A stretch of 64,000 bases of DNA from Sphingobacterium sp. BN32 (GCF_030503615.1 NZ_CP129963.1:1426001-1490000), one strand, 5' to 3'. Positions 34,550-45,300 are shown, numbered from the stretch's first letter. Numbers and translations: made by a program. The notes: generated by a model from the letters alone, not told the origin.

Positions 34550-36460
34550 TTACCCTTCCAATTCCATTATCTCTTCGGCTAGTTTTTCCCAATCGTTTTG
34601 GAATTGGTCGTATCTTGCTTTTTCGGAGTTGTAGTTTCTGGTTGTTTCCTGTAGTTTGACTGCGTCAGAATAGATTTCTTCTTTAGCGAGTTCGGCTTCC
34701 AGATTTTTGACAGCAATTTCCTGGTCGGCAATCTTTTGTTCCAAAGCTGCAAGCTCTTTGTTTTTCTTTTGCAAGGTTTTCTGCAGATCGTCGGTAAGTA
34801 CCGGTTTTACCTTTTTAGGCTCTTCTTTGACCTTTTTAGGTTGTTTCTCTTCTGGTTTTACGACGCGTTTAGCATTCCATATCTCATACTCCTGATAGGT
34901 GCCTGGATATTCTTTGATTTTTTTGTCTTCGATATACCAAATCTTGTTGGCGACATTATCCAGGAAATAACGGTCGTGAGATACGACGATAAATGTTCCC
35001 TCGTATTGCTGTAAAGCTTGGATCAGGATATTTACCGATGCCATATCCAAGTGGTTGGTAGGCTCATCGAGTACAAGGAAGTTAGCATCTGCTGTCAATG
35101 CTTTTGCTAATGCTACTCTGGACTTCTCGCCCCCGGATAATACCTTGATTTTCTTAAATACATCGTCGCCCGTAAAAAGGAAGCATCCAAGAATAGAGCG
35201 AAGCTCTGTTTCCGTATGTTTAGGGGCGAAGGCAACGAGTTCCTGCAGTATAGAATTTTCGAGGTGTAAGGCCTCCAGTTGGTGCTGCGCGAAGAATGTT
35301 TGCGAAACATTATGACCTTTTGTGCTCGTACCGGTATACTCATTGTCGGCATCAGCGACAATACGCAATAAGGTCGATTTACCTTTACCGTTTGCTCCGA
35401 TTAAAGCTATTTTATCACCCTTCTCGATCAATCCGTCTGTCTTTTCTAAAATCTGAAGATTAGGATACGATTTCGAGATCTGTTCGATCGTAACGACATG
35501 ACGGCCCGAAGGTTTAGAAAACTTAAAGCTGAAGTTTACTTCCGGGTTATCATCATCGATATCATCAACCTTTTCCATACGGTCTAAGGCTTTGATTCTT
35601 GATTGCACCATCTTGGCCTTACTGGCTTTCGCACGGAAGCGTTCTATTAGCTTTTCTTCCTGCTTAATCTTCGCTTGTTGGTTCTTGAATTGATTACCCT
35701 GTATTTCCTCACGTAGGGACTTCTCTTCTAAATAGAAGGAGTAATTTCCAGCATATAATGTTAGCTTTCCTTTACGAGATTCAACCGTTTTATTGATGAT
35801 TCTATCGAGGAAATAACGGTCGTGCGATACAATGACTATAGCACCTTCGAAGGCCTGCAGATAGTTTTCCAACCATTTGATAGAGGGTAAGTCTAAGTGG
35901 TTGGTAGGCTCATCGAGCAAGAGGATATCTGGTGTTTGCAATAAGATTCGCGCCAGCATCACACGCATACGCCATCCTCCGGAGAATGTCGCTAGTGGGC
36001 GCTGTTGTTCTTCTTCAGAAAAACCTAGACCGGCTAGGATTTCATGTGCACGGAATTCGATGCTGTAGCCGTCAAGGGCTTCAAATTCCATCTGCTTATC
36101 GCTTAGTTTATTTAGGATCTCGTCGGAGTAGTCGGTCTCTAATTTCTTAAGTAGAACTTCGATTTCACTATGCAATTGGTTTTGGCGTTCGAAAGCCTCC
36201 ATAGCCACGTGCAGGATGCTTTTATCCGAGTGGTAGGATAGGAGGTCCTGATTTAAATAGCCAATCTTCAGGTCCTTTGCCATCGAAATGCTGCCGCCTG
36301 TAGGGCTATATTCTCCCACGATGATTTTTAGCAAAGTGGATTTTCCTGTACCGTTTGCACCGATCAATCCGACCTTATCTCCCGGCTTGATATGCCAGTT
36401 CGCCTCATCGTACAATGCGCGAGCGCCAATTTCAAAAGTTAAATTATTTATTGATATCAT
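34550..36460 (-). CDS. ABC-F family ATPase
   Basis: A 636-residue soluble protein with two ATPase domains and no membrane domain, so it acts on the ribosome rather than in transport. Domain 1: Walker A GANGTGKS (about 34-41), signature FSGGWRMR, Walker [13 protein letters not shown] linker with charged helix ([31 protein letters not shown]) follows. Domain 2: Walker A GANGKGKS, signature [19 protein letters not shown]. The C-terminal coiled coil after [14 protein letters not shown] resembles Uup/YheS types. The start [18 protein letters not shown] is canonical. It is divergent from pyrD; both promoters share a 50-nt gap. Confidence 0.95.
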   Translation of the reverse strand: MISINNLTFEIGARALYDEANWHIKPGDKVGLIGANGTGKSTLLKIIVGEYSPTGGSISMAKDLKIGYLNQDLLSYHSDKSILHVAMEAFERQNQLHSEIEVLLKKLETDYSDEILNKLSDKQMEFEALDGYSIEFRAHEILAGLGFSEEEQQRPLATFSGGWRMRVMLARILLQTPDILLLDEPTNHLDLPSIKWLENYLQAFEGAIVIVSHDRYFLDRIINKTVESRKGKLTLYAGNYSFYLEEKSLREEIQGNQFKNQQAKIKQEEKLIERFRAKASKAKMVQSRIKALDRMEKVDDIDDDNPEVNFSFKFSKPSGRHVVTIEQISKSYPNLQILEKTDGLIEKGDKIALIGANGKGKSTLLRIVADADNEYTGTSTKGHNVSQTFFAQHQLEALHLENSILQELVAFAPKHTETELRSILGCFLFTGDDVFKKIKVLSGGEKSRVALAKALTADANFLVLDEPTNHLDMASVNILIQALQQYEGTFIVVSHDRYFLDNVANKIWYIEDKKIKEYPGTYQEYEIWNAKRVVKPEEKQPKKVKEEPKKVKPVLTDDLQKTLQKKNKELAALEQKIADQEIAVKNLEAELAKEEIYSDAVKLQETTRNYNSEKARYDQFQNDWEKLAEEIMELEG

Positions 36461-36467
36461 TTCGACG

Positions 36468-36475
36468 CAAAAGTA
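36468..36475 (-). promoter_or_regulatory. -7 promoter element of the ABC-F gene
   Basis: The minus strand reads TACTTTTG, a full match, with only 7 nt between its last base and the start codon. Confidence 0.6.
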
Positions 36476-36498
36476 ATGATTATTTCTGCTTCTTTGGC

Positions 36499-36506
36499 TA
36501 CCTTTG
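36499..36506 (+). promoter_or_regulatory. -7 promoter element abutting the pyrD start
   Basis: TACCTTTG ends 4 nt before the ATG at 36511, as at guaA. A leaderless or nearly leaderless message is implied. Confidence 0.65.
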
Positions 36507-36510
36507 CGGT

Positions 36511-37542
36511 ATGTACAAATTAGTTAAACCACTATTTTTTCAGATGAACCCTGAGCAAGCACACCATAACGTGACTTCAGGACTGAAATTTTTCACTAAA
36601 ATCTGGGGATCTGACGCGCTTTTAAAATCGTTATATACGGTTGAAGACCCGAGATTACAAACGACAGTTTTTGGTTTAACGTTCAAGAATCCGGTGGGAT
36701 TGGCAGCGGGATTTGACAAGAATGCGGATTATATTGAGCAGATGTCAAAGCTGGGGTTTGGATTTATTGAAATTGGAACCGTAACGCCGAAACCGCAACC
36801 TGGAAATGATAAGCCGCGGATGTTTCGCTTACTGAATGATGAGGCGTTGATCAACCGTATGGGCTTTAACAATCAAGGCGCCGATGTGGCGGCAGGACGT
36901 TTAAAGCACCTCAAGGAGAAAAACGGAGTAATCATTGGAGGAAACATCGGTAAGAATAAAGTAACGCCGAATGAGGAGGCCGTGAATGATTATATCTATT
37001 GCTTCAATTCCTTGTTTGATTATGTTGATTATTTTGTGGTGAATGTAAGTTCGCCAAATACGCCGGGCTTACGCGATTTACAGGAGAAAGAGCCGTTGAA
37101 GAAAATTTTAAATACGCTTCAGGAGTTAAATCATACGAAAGCGAGTCCTAAACCGATCTTATTAAAGATTGCTCCAGACTTGACAGATTCGCAATTAGGT
37201 GATATTGTTGAGATTGTTCAGGACACGAAGATCGCGGGAGTAATCGCTACAAATACGACGATTTCTCGTGAAGGACTACATAGTGATCCTAACTTGGTGA
37301 AAGAAGCGGGAGGGGTATCCGGGAAACCCTTGACAAAACGCTCTACAGAAGTCATCAAGTATTTGTCGGATAAATCAAATAAAGCATTCCCGATTATAGG
37401 GGTCGGAGGGATTCATTCGGCAGCAGATGCTATAGAAAAATTGAATGCAGGTGCTAGCTTAATTCAAATATATACGGGCTTTATCTATGAAGGTCCGGGG
37501 CTAGTTGCTGAGATTTGTAAAGGAATATTAAAGGGGAAATAA
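36511..37542 (+). CDS. pyrD: Quinone-dependent dihydroorotate dehydrogenase
   Basis: A class 2 membrane-associated flavoenzyme that oxidises dihydroorotate to orotate with a quinone acceptor, the fourth step of pyrimidine synthesis. It has 343 residues from ATG 36511; longer frames upstream run into the ABC-F promoter. An amphipathic N-terminus ([19 protein letters not shown]) is typical of class 2. Motifs: [52 protein letters not shown] with the class 2 serine base, and late GVGGI and [11 protein letters not shown] that bind FMN phosphate. Confidence 0.97.
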   Translation: MYKLVKPLFFQMNPEQAHHNVTSGLKFFTKIWGSDALLKSLYTVEDPRLQTTVFGLTFKNPVGLAAGFDKNADYIEQMSKLGFGFIEIGTVTPKPQPGNDKPRMFRLLNDEALINRMGFNNQGADVAAGRLKHLKEKNGVIIGGNIGKNKVTPNEEAVNDYIYCFNSLFDYVDYFVVNVSSPNTPGLRDLQEKEPLKKILNTLQELNHTKASPKPILLKIAPDLTDSQLGDIVEIVQDTKIAGVIATNTTISREGLHSDPNLVKEAGGVSGKPLTKRSTEVIKYLSDKSNKAFPIIGVGGIHSAADAIEKLNAGASLIQIYTGFIYEGPGLVAEICKGILKGK

Positions 37543-37558
37543 AATTTCCCCTTTTTTT
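37530..37558 (+). terminator. Terminator overlapping the pyrD stop codon
   Basis: The stem AAAGGGGAAA/TTTCCCCTTT with 5-nt loop holds the TAA stop in its loop region and runs into seven T. Confidence 0.9.
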
Positions 37559-37565
37559 ATGCTGA

Positions 37566-38030
37566 TTAAAGCTCTTTTTTCAAGATATAATGGTCTTTTA
37601 ACGGGCCGTCAATTGGCTTTCCATCCTGATCTAAAGAGAAAAGCTGATTCTCTCCAACTTTCAGTTTCATGTTGACTTCCTTGCCCATCAAATGTACCAC
37701 ACTGCCGTTATCATGCCACATGAATTTACCAGCGTCTTCAATCTTCGTGTTGCTTTCTTGATAGAGGCCAGTGTATTTAAACGTTAAGTCATTATTCAAC
37801 ACAACTGTTGTTTCGATTCCTGGACAGTCGGCACAAGGGATGACGCCTTTATATGTACCGGCCCAATCGACGGAGTTTTGTGAATTATGCGCATTATCTA
37901 CGGTTTCAGTACTTGTGTTTTCTGACATTGCAGTCGTATCGGCTCCGGCACCTTGCTTATTTGCATTCGATTCACATGCAGCGAAGCTTAGTGCGCCAAT
38001 ACATAAGGATAGTGATAATAATTTCTTCAT
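37566..38030 (-). CDS. NlpE-like copper-resistance lipoprotein
   Basis: A 154-residue lipoprotein: MKKLLSLSLCIGALSFAAC gives a lipobox ending at Cys19, then a Ser/Thr/Asn spacer. The NlpE N-terminal beta-barrel motif GTYKGVIPCADCPGIETTV (about 59-77) is intact, with the CxxC pair. The rest is beta strands ending YILKKEL. NlpE in Enterobacteria senses surface contact and envelope or copper stress through Cpx; Bacteroidetes members have only this N-terminal domain and their signalling role is unproven. Confidence 0.88.
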   Translation of the reverse strand: MKKLLSLSLCIGALSFAACESNANKQGAGADTTAMSENTSTETVDNAHNSQNSVDWAGTYKGVIPCADCPGIETTVVLNNDLTFKYTGLYQESNTKIEDAGKFMWHDNGSVVHLMGKEVNMKLKVGENQLFSLDQDGKPIDGPLKDHYILKKEL

Positions 38031-38117
38031 ATCTTAACGATTTTGTTGATTAAAGTTAACCAAAAACCAGACCAATGGAAATATATTATTTATTTAGTTA
38101 ATCGAAAGGCGTAAAAA

Positions 38118-38149
38118 AGTAAGCCTACTTGCTGGAAAAGTAGGCTTAC
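38118..38149 (-). terminator. Terminator of the CBS-domain gene
   Basis: The 12-bp stem GTAAGCCTACTT/AAGTAGGCTTAC has a 7-nt loop and is followed on the minus strand by T-rich TTTTTTAC. Confidence 0.85.
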
Positions 38150-38168
38150 AAAAAGATAATGAAGAACT

Positions 38169-38582
38169 TTAGTATTGGTCGATGAAATAGTTGAGTAGGT
38201 CAGTTGTCGTGACTATACCTACTAGTTCTTCGTTTTCAACGACTGGAATTGAATGAAAGGAATGCTTGGATAGTATTTCTGCAGCTTCTTTAACCGTGCT
38301 GCTCGGCAATATGCTTACGGGCGTTTTCGCCATAAGTTGCGTAACGGTATACGTATCGTATACTACGGATTCGATATCGTCTTCTTCAGTAACATCCACG
38401 TAGCTTATCTTTAACAAGTCGGAGTAACTAACTACGCCTACTAATTTCTTGTTTTCTACTACTGGTAAGTGACGAATATTATGTTTTTTGAATAGATTTT
38501 CAGCGTCGTAAAGGCTGTCTTTTTGTGTTAGAGTAATCAACTCTTTACTCATGATTTGCGATACTGGAACTCTCTGTTTCAT
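38169..38582 (-). CDS. Tandem CBS-domain protein
   Basis: A 137-residue protein made of two CBS domains forming one Bateman module that binds an adenosine nucleotide. CBS1 begins VSQIMSKELITLTQKDSL and has HNIRHLPVVENKKLVGVVS; CBS2 begins TVTQLMAKTPVSILPSSTV and has HSFHSIPVVENEELVGIVTTTDLL. No effector domain is attached, so it probably acts by contact with another protein, as stand-alone CBS proteins do. It is monocistronic. Confidence 0.92.
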   Translation of the reverse strand: MKQRVPVSQIMSKELITLTQKDSLYDAENLFKKHNIRHLPVVENKKLVGVVSYSDLLKISYVDVTEEDDIESVVYDTYTVTQLMAKTPVSILPSSTVKEAAEILSKHSFHSIPVVENEELVGIVTTTDLLNYFIDQY

Positions 38583-38806
38583 AAACTTTTTTATTTGTCT
38601 ATCGCTGCATTAGCGAATAGTCAAATATCTAATGAATATGCATGAAATACCACGACCTTCATTACATTTTAAAATGATTGTAGTCTTGTGATTTTAATAA
38701 ACTATTTCTTACCTTAGTAGCTTGCCTTTATCGAATCCCAATAACCTTCCTCAAATCAGATAGCCCTGCTTATTGCGTAACAACGATCTATTTGTGCCTT
38801 GCTGCG

Positions 38807-39622
38807 TCATCTCGTAAAAAAATGATTAAGCGGGCCGTTTCCTTTGCCCAGGGAAATGCCTTTTGCCGCTAATATGCTTTGATGTACATAGTCCAACGCT
38901 TTCTTGCAGGCAATAGGCAAGGGGTCGCCTAGTGCGAGGTAAGATGCGATAGCCGAGGATAGGGTACATCCTGTTCCGCGCGTATTTTTGCTAGTGATCC
39001 TTTCGGACTCAAATATTTCGGGCTTTTTCCCTCTTATCTTTAATACGCTGCTTAGTTTTTCGCTATCCAAATGTCCGCCCTTAAGTAGCACGGCCGGCAT
39101 CCCCATATTGATAAGCTTATCGATAGCCTGGTTCATTTCCTCGACATTGGACACTTTGCATCCGATCAACATACTTGCTTCATCAAGGTTAGGCGTGAAG
39201 AGGGTAGCCATCGGATAGAGAAGTTCGGTAGACAGCGTTATGGTTTCCTGATCGACGAGACTATGCCCGGAGGTAGAAACCATGACTGGATCAATAACAA
39301 TGTTTCCATTATAATCTTCTAAGACGCGAGCGACAATTTCGACCTGTTTCGGATTTGGCAGCATTCCGATTTTGACGCTATCGGGATAGATGTCGTCGAA
39401 AATACAGTTCAGCTGGTCTTCCACTGCTTGATCAGGAATAGGATAGACGGAGCGAACGCCTAACGTGTTCTGTATAGGCAAGGCTGTAATTACATTCATC
39501 GCATAGCAGCCTAGCGCCGAGATTGTCTTGCTGTCGGCCTGTAAGCCAGCCCCACCGATACTATCAAATCCGGCTATGCTTAGAACTGTTTTTACGGTAT
39601 CGTGATTTCCTTTGTCTATCAT
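38807..39622 (-). CDS. thiD: Hydroxymethylpyrimidine/phosphomethylpyrimidine kinase
   Basis: It phosphorylates HMP and HMP-P in thiamine synthesis. It has 271 residues of the ribokinase-like fold. Motifs: VLSIAGFDSIGGAGLQAD (residues 13-30), MNVITALPIQNTLGV, VIDPVMVSTSGHSL, and the ATP-binding and anion-hole signature TRGTGCTLSSAIASYLALG (about 213-231) with the catalytic Cys in place of Asp typical of ThiD. No other thi gene is in the window and no TPP riboswitch was recognised upstream. A -7 element lies close to the start. Confidence 0.95.
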   Translation of the reverse strand: MIDKGNHDTVKTVLSIAGFDSIGGAGLQADSKTISALGCYAMNVITALPIQNTLGVRSVYPIPDQAVEDQLNCIFDDIYPDSVKIGMLPNPKQVEIVARVLEDYNGNIVIDPVMVSTSGHSLVDQETITLSTELLYPMATLFTPNLDEASMLIGCKVSNVEEMNQAIDKLINMGMPAVLLKGGHLDSEKLSSVLKIRGKKPEIFESERITSKNTRGTGCTLSSAIASYLALGDPLPIACKKALDYVHQSILAAKGISLGKGNGPLNHFFTR

Positions 39623-39639
39623 TTCTTATTGCGTATTCA

Positions 39640-39647
39640 CAAAGATA
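39640..39647 (-). promoter_or_regulatory. -7 promoter element of thiD
   Basis: The minus strand reads TATCTTTG, a full match, 17 nt before the start codon. Confidence 0.55.
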
Positions 39648-39770
39648 GGGATGTTGGAGAATATGACGATAATACTTCGGTCTTTACAAATTGTTAATAG
39701 CTTGTTCATGCAATAAGTGATGTATTAGACTTCGGATAGCCTATCTTTCTATCCTGATAATAGGAGTAAA

Positions 39771-40145
39771 TTGGAACTAAGTCGCGAGTATTTTAGTAAT
39801 TTTATGAATAACCATTCTTTTGCATTCAAGACAGCTCATAAATGTCTTTGTTTTGCCATAGTAAGAAGAATATATTATCGCTGCCTCGCTGGATACTATT
39901 TTGGGGATATTAAAGTTAGCGCAAAGAACTGTTTGCTGGTAGATGGTAATCACCGTTATATTGCGTACCTTTTAGCAGGCGTAGAATTCGGAGTCACCGC
40001 ATGGACCTGTTCAGATAGTGATATTCCATTATCATTTAGTGCGTTGAAAATAGACTATGATGATGATTGGGATAGCTATTCATATAACAGGTTATTTATT
40101 ACAGATGGAACTTGGCTTGAAAGTTATAGACGAAATGCATTATGA
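39771..40145 (+). CDS. Small protein with ParB-like DGNHRY motif
   Basis: A 124-residue soluble protein. The start TTG 39771 is supported by AGGAG at 39762-39766; ATG 39804 is an alternative. The distinctive stretch is NCLLVDGNHRYIAYLLAGVEF (about 53-73), which matches the core of ParB/Srx-type folds, where DGNHR lies in the nucleotide- or DNA-contacting loop. An aromatic and acidic C-terminus follows (DYDDDWDSYSYNRLF). The stop overlaps the start of the next gene by 4 nt (ATGA), so the two are tightly coupled. The ParB-like call rests on one motif; function unknown. Confidence 0.6.
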   Translation: MELSREYFSNFMNNHSFAFKTAHKCLCFAIVRRIYYRCLAGYYFGDIKVSAKNCLLVDGNHRYIAYLLAGVEFGVTAWTCSDSDIPLSFSALKIDYDDDWDSYSYNRLFITDGTWLESYRRNAL

Positions 40146-40645
40146 TTGTTTTGCTAGACATTGACGGAGTAATGGTTCATGCAAATCCGCAGAGACCCAT
40201 TGAACTTGATACCGACGGTTTTTATAAGTTCAACGCCGTTGCAGTGCAAATTCTTCAGTCGACAATCTATTTTACAAAAGATCAAATCGTACTTTCTAGT
40301 TCCCATCGATTTAAGTATAGTGTTGCAGAATGGAGAAAGATATTCGTTCGACGTGGCTTAAATTTCAGGTTTTTAAGTATCCTAGATTTCTCGAGACGTC
40401 AAGCAAAGGTGCAAGATGCCGTTGATTTACATGATCGAATAAGCAGAAGGACTGAGATTTTCGAATGGATAACGGCAAACAAAGTTTCGGAACAAGATGT
40501 GATTATTATTGATGATGATAAATCTCTAAATGATTTGCCAAAAAAACTTAAGGAAAGATTAGTTTTAACCAATCCTTATGTTGGCTTAACCGACCAATCC
40601 ACTCTAAATGCTGTTCTGAATAGAAAAGTGAAAAGAAGATTGTAG
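40142..40645 (+). CDS. HAD-superfamily phosphatase of the RNA-repair (SAK) type
   Basis: A 167-residue HAD protein without cap domain. Motif I LLDIDGV (D6 and D8), motif II LSSSHRF (about 51-57), the R-R-T-E-I-F-E-W-I helix (about 102-110) and motif IV IIIDDDKSL (about 121-129) are all present, so it should be an active Mg-dependent phosphatase. The layout matches the 'HAD domain in Swiss Army Knife RNA repair proteins' families. It overlaps the DGNHRY gene by 4 nt. The substrate could be a nucleic-acid 3' or 5' phosphate, but that is inference from the family name. Confidence 0.75.
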   Translation: MIVLLDIDGVMVHANPQRPIELDTDGFYKFNAVAVQILQSTIYFTKDQIVLSSSHRFKYSVAEWRKIFVRRGLNFRFLSILDFSRRQAKVQDAVDLHDRISRRTEIFEWITANKVSEQDVIIIDDDKSLNDLPKKLKERLVLTNPYVGLTDQSTLNAVLNRKVKRRL

Positions 40646-40686
40646 GGAACTCTTTTTTTCTCCTCCATTGTATTTAATATAACTTC

Positions 40687-42363
40687 TTAAATGATCAGTT
40701 TATGAATTCTCAATATAGTATCCCTATCTTTTTGTTTCTCTGCTTCGGATATCTGCTCCCAGGGTACTAAGGAAGGATGCAGTTTAAGGTCATCATTTCT
40801 AGTTGTCCCGAAATCCCATCCGTGAAGATAACGGTGCGCCATCCAGCGTTTATGCTCAATAATAGCAAGGTATTCGACTTGTTCAGGCGTAAATTGCAAG
40901 TCCTTAGGATTCGTAGCATTCAAGGGTTTTCCCGTTAGCAAAAGTTTAAAGGGTATATGGTCGGCCTGTGTTCTATTTGCATCTTTTGCATCCTCAGAAA
41001 GCGTATGCCAATCGGAGGTGTATCGACTGCTCTCCGACGCTTCACCGGAGGTAAGTTTCTGATAGTCGTCGTGTATTGCCTGCGCTATTTTGTCTTGTTT
41101 CTCACCGGTGATAAACTCTATGCTACAGCTTTCCTCGATGCCACCAAAGAAGTGAATCCTCTGGTTCTCGTTGCTGCCTTCCATCAATGCTCTTAATCCT
41201 CTGCCTTCAGCGTTGAGCGTATAAATAGCAAAGTCAGATTGCCTGCTTTTTTGTAGCAGTTCTAACGCGTTATTTAAGTTTATTTCATCATGATCGAAAG
41301 CATTGATCACGATTGCGCGCTTATTTAATTCCACTAAGTTTTGTTCATCTAGAATAGCTGTGAAAGATCCTTCGAACTCATGGAAGCTAATTTTTCCAAT
41401 TTTATGGGCCATGGGATATCTTTCCTGAAACTGGGTCTGTGCTCTGTTGGCAGCTTCCGTATATATGGCGATGATCGGTTCCTTATTCGGGTGTAGATGC
41501 ATAATCCGAAGCGCCTGCAACAGTATAGCTTTCGCAAAATCTCCAAAACCAATGAAAACGATTTTCTCCAGATCTTTAGAGTCTGCGGCTTCCAAATCTT
41601 GGACAAGCTTCGTAAAGAACTGCCGAGCGACCATCTTATGGATGTTAAAGAAATGCAGGTCTACACTGTTATTCGCGAATTGTAGATCTGCGTTTTTCAC
41701 TAAGTCGATTAGTCGGGGATTTTTTAAGTGCACATAACAGCGGAGGGCATTATCGCTATTGCATTTCTTGTAGATTTGCTGCACCGATTCTACAATTTCA
41801 ATAACCGTTTGTTCATTATCTAAAAATACGACAAGGTCTGAAGCCCGTTTGATACCGGCTTCCAATAGAGTGTTTTCGTCCTCCGCATTACCGATGATGA
41901 CTTTATGGCCCTGTTTTTTTACAGCAGAAATATTGGCATGTTCCGTTTCCTTCTCTATTGCAATTCCTTGCTGATTTTTATCCTCTTTAAGACTTTGGAG
42001 TAGCTGACGCCCCTTTTTTGAGATACCGATGCTAATGAGGTGGTTTTGTTTGAAAGAAGCCATCAGGAGCGTGTATTGCTCGCTAAAAATCTTTTGTATA
42101 ATCTTAAAAGCACCAAATAGGAGGATGAAGATGGTGAATATTTTTGCGACTATCAATTCCCAAGGAGTGTTTGCTTCTTCCAATGAAGTTGCAGAAGGAT
42201 CGCTTCCGAATACGATCTTGATAATTCGGTAGATTCGATCGGGGAGATATCGGAAGGTATTGCTTTCAGGGTAGAGCTTGGAGAGCCCTATCCAGGAGAG
42301 TATGATCAATGCTACGATAAATATGATTCCAAATATTCCTTTTTGCCTTCTGTTGAGCTTCAT
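40687..42363 (-). CDS. Membrane protein with TrkA-N (RCK) and RyR domains
   Basis: A 558-residue protein. Two transmembrane helices (about 8-28 and 70-90) frame a short external loop without the TVGYG potassium filter. An RCK/TrkA-N-like Rossmann domain follows (HLISIGISKKGRQLL near 108, then IGNAEDENTLLEAGI). A second Rossmann-like segment begins KIVFIGFGDFAKAIL (about 267). The C-terminal 65 residues are an RyR domain: LAIIEHKRWMAHRYLHGW, then L-H-P-S-L-V-P-W and KQKDRDTI. It starts 5 nt after the TIR gene stop, so it is its partner. A channel-like effector that senses a nucleotide is plausible; no transport activity is shown. Confidence 0.8.
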   Translation of the reverse strand: MKLNRRQKGIFGIIFIVALIILSWIGLSKLYPESNTFRYLPDRIYRIIKIVFGSDPSATSLEEANTPWELIVAKIFTIFILLFGAFKIIQKIFSEQYTLLMASFKQNHLISIGISKKGRQLLQSLKEDKNQQGIAIEKETEHANISAVKKQGHKVIIGNAEDENTLLEAGIKRASDLVVFLDNEQTVIEIVESVQQIYKKCNSDNALRCYVHLKNPRLIDLVKNADLQFANNSVDLHFFNIHKMVARQFFTKLVQDLEAADSKDLEKIVFIGFGDFAKAILLQALRIMHLHPNKEPIIAIYTEAANRAQTQFQERYPMAHKIGKISFHEFEGSFTAILDEQNLVELNKRAIVINAFDHDEINLNNALELLQKSRQSDFAIYTLNAEGRGLRALMEGSNENQRIHFFGGIEESCSIEFITGEKQDKIAQAIHDDYQKLTSGEASESSRYTSDWHTLSEDAKDANRTQADHIPFKLLLTGKPLNATNPKDLQFTPEQVEYLAIIEHKRWMAHRYLHGWDFGTTRNDDLKLHPSLVPWEQISEAEKQKDRDTILRIHKLII

Positions 42364-42368
42364 GCGTG

Positions 42369-45300
42369 TTATTGTTTAAGTTTCTGTGCTGCCGTCTGCA
42401 GTATCTGTTGTACCTCTTTTTTCAAATTCTCGTTCCTAATCTTTGGGAGCTGAATCGTGGTCAGTTCATACATTCGTTGCCCGATGTATTTGGTCTCAGG
42501 TTTCGCGCCGAAATAGTCTGCGAGGATGGCTCGCGATAGGGGATGCTGTGCATAATTAACAGCAAGGAACTGCAGGTCAGCATCAGTTTTTATCGGATAA
42601 TGCTTCTTGATGATTTCAACGATTCCTTCTTTCGAGTTTGGTGAAAGGGTTCTGACGTCTGGGTCCTGAAAATACCAGGTGTTGTATGTCTTTTTGTTAT
42701 CATTAAATGCTAATATAGCGCCCGTTTCTTCGTCGTATTTCTTTCCATAGAACTTCTCTAAATCCTCAGCAAGCTGATCTTTGGAAGTCTCCACATTTCC
42801 CGGGATCTCCCATATGCTTATTGCTTTGCCTTCCATCAGGCCTTCGACCGTAAGTATCTTTTTCTCGCCTGGAAGGATATGGATGTAATCAAATTTCTTG
42901 TTGATGAAAGGCATGGTCAATACATTGCCATTTGATGCATCCACAAGCTTCGCTACATAACCAAAGCCCTCGGCATCGTCCTGTACAAAGATCTTAGAAT
43001 CATCCTCCGAGAATTGAAAGAACTTGGAGTACTTGCTGATAATGATATTTTGCCCGAAGGACTTTTTAGTGTCCAGACTCCACAGACGCATATGGTTGGC
43101 ATCCTCCGAAACAGCGACTACATTGCCTTTGTTGTTGAAGACCAAGAAAGGAAACTCGATGGTCGGGATCTCGAACATCGTCTTATAATCCTTGGTATTC
43201 AAGACGCTCGCTTTCCCATCGTTTCGCACAACGACAAGTGCTGTACCTTGCTTATTGAAGGTGCCACTATTCAAAGTACCTTTCTCTTCTTTAAGGACTT
43301 TCTTCGTCTTCACATCGATAATCTTCCAGGAGTTCTTATCTACTGCTAAGATTGTTTTCAGGTCGGGACTTGCGGTGAATCCGCCAAGGGGACCTTTCGT
43401 TTCATAGCTGATGAGTTGTTTTCCTGTTCGCAGATCCCAAATGCCGAAACCGTTATTTCCGGTTCTGGCTAACACTTGCGTTTGTTCCGCATTGAAAACA
43501 TAGGTTTTAACCTGACTATTAAAGGCTTTGCCAATTTCTTTTCCTGTATTGGCATCAAAGGCATGTGTCAACCCGTTTTTATCCTTAGCGATAAAGATAT
43601 TGGAGACAGGAAGAAAATGGATGAAGTTAATTTGATCCTTGATAGAGAAATATCCTTTTTTCGTTTCGCCGGTCTGCGTATTTAATAAGTCGATGCTGTT
43701 ACTGTTTCTATTCAAAACATATAGATCGTTTTCATTTTTACCTGGAATTCCCGCTAGGAAAATATCGTCTGCATAATATTGAGCTAGTTTTAATGGGGTG
43801 TTCCTTATATTCTTAATGAAACTCAGCGGATTAGCATTTACAATTTCCTGTGTCCAATCCGGCGAATGGTAATCCATATCATTTGGATCTTGCGCCAATA
43901 TCTTGGTTAAATTAGTGCTGAAGAACAAGTTTTTGGAAAGCTTGGTATATTTAATCCTTTCTCCATTTTCATTAAACAGATCCAAAATATCGTCGTTTCC
44001 AGCACTAATTGTCCCGTTCTTATTAATGCCTACGAAAGAATAAGGAAGTCCGGGAGGTTTTATTTCAAATTGCTTCTTTTGTTCGTAATCGACATAGTGA
44101 AGTCCTTGCTGGTTTGCAAATGCAATCTGCTTGCCCGACTCACTGAACATGGGTCGCTTGATACTGGATTCCAATATTTTTGTAAACACAGGCTTAGGCT
44201 CAGCGCGATGAAGGTCGAATACACGTAGCTCGGTCATATCATCTTTTAGCATCGTAACGACTAATGTTTGGTCGGACTGATCAAAATAGGCGTCATTGGG
44301 ATTAACGGTGGGTATAGACATTAAAGCTTTTTCCTCCTTCTTAGCTACATCAAATAAGACCAGTTGATTCGATTGCTGAAAGACGAGATACTTCCCGGAG
44401 GGCGCAACGGCACGAATAATCAGGAAAACACTATCCGGATTCTCTCTGATAACTTCGACTTTGTCGTCTGCGATATTATATCTGATAATTTTATACTCGT
44501 CGAAAGCGGTATAGACTCGGTTTTTATTGTCGAAATGTGGTCTGGAAGCTTGGCGTGTGCTAATATCCGCCCGCTGTTTTACCATCTTTCTGTCTATCGC
44601 ATTCCACACCTGGAGCACGCTATTATTCGCGCCTACATTGGCGAACGTCGCTATCCATTGGCCGTCTGGTGAATAGCTGGCATTTGAAGACATACTGTTT
44701 TGCATGACAGTGAGATCATCTTGTATGGCAAGCATGGAGTGCGCAAATAGCTTAGCACTCTCGTCGCCGCGGCGTGTTGCTTCCGTGATGTATGCAGCGC
44801 CGTCTCCATATTCGCTTTCCGTCAGTTTGTTGATGCCGGACGCATAGAGCGAACGAGCAAGATTTCGAAGTGCTGCATTCTTCTGATTCCACGCAACTAT
44901 ACCGGCGATTATAGCCAGAATGCCTAAAGCCGATATAGCGATTGCAATTCGCTGTATATTTTTATTCTTCTTTTTGATCTTCTCCAGTTGATAGGCTTGG
45001 TCGCGTTTGGTCAGCTCGCCGAGCGGAACACCTAGGATGCCTGCGATAATTTTCAGGAGGGCGAGGTCTAGGCGCTTCTTATATTCGTCTACCGCAACCT
45101 TAATTTCATGCGTAGATTTCCCTTCTTGCTGCAGCTGATGTCGGTAGGCTTCAGCGGAGGTATAGCCTTCTTTATCCGTATGAGGTATCCGGACATCTGC
45201 AGCGAGTACTTCTTCCGGCTGATCCTTTTGAATATTGCCATCCGCATCCACATTATAGCGTAGTTCGTCTGGGAAACATTGATTATCTGTTTCCTTGCCG

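Noticed and set aside
36415..36510. Earlier start for pyrD
   Set aside because: It would run through both divergent promoters and part of the ABC-F coding region; the canonical N-terminus starts at 36511.
39623..39770. TPP riboswitch upstream of thiD
   Set aside because: The leader is only a few nucleotides long by the -7 element, and no THI-box words (CTGAGA, ACCTGATC) were seen.
40687..42363. Ordinary two-helix potassium channel
   Set aside because: The loop between the helices lacks the TVGYG filter, so potassium selectivity cannot be claimed.
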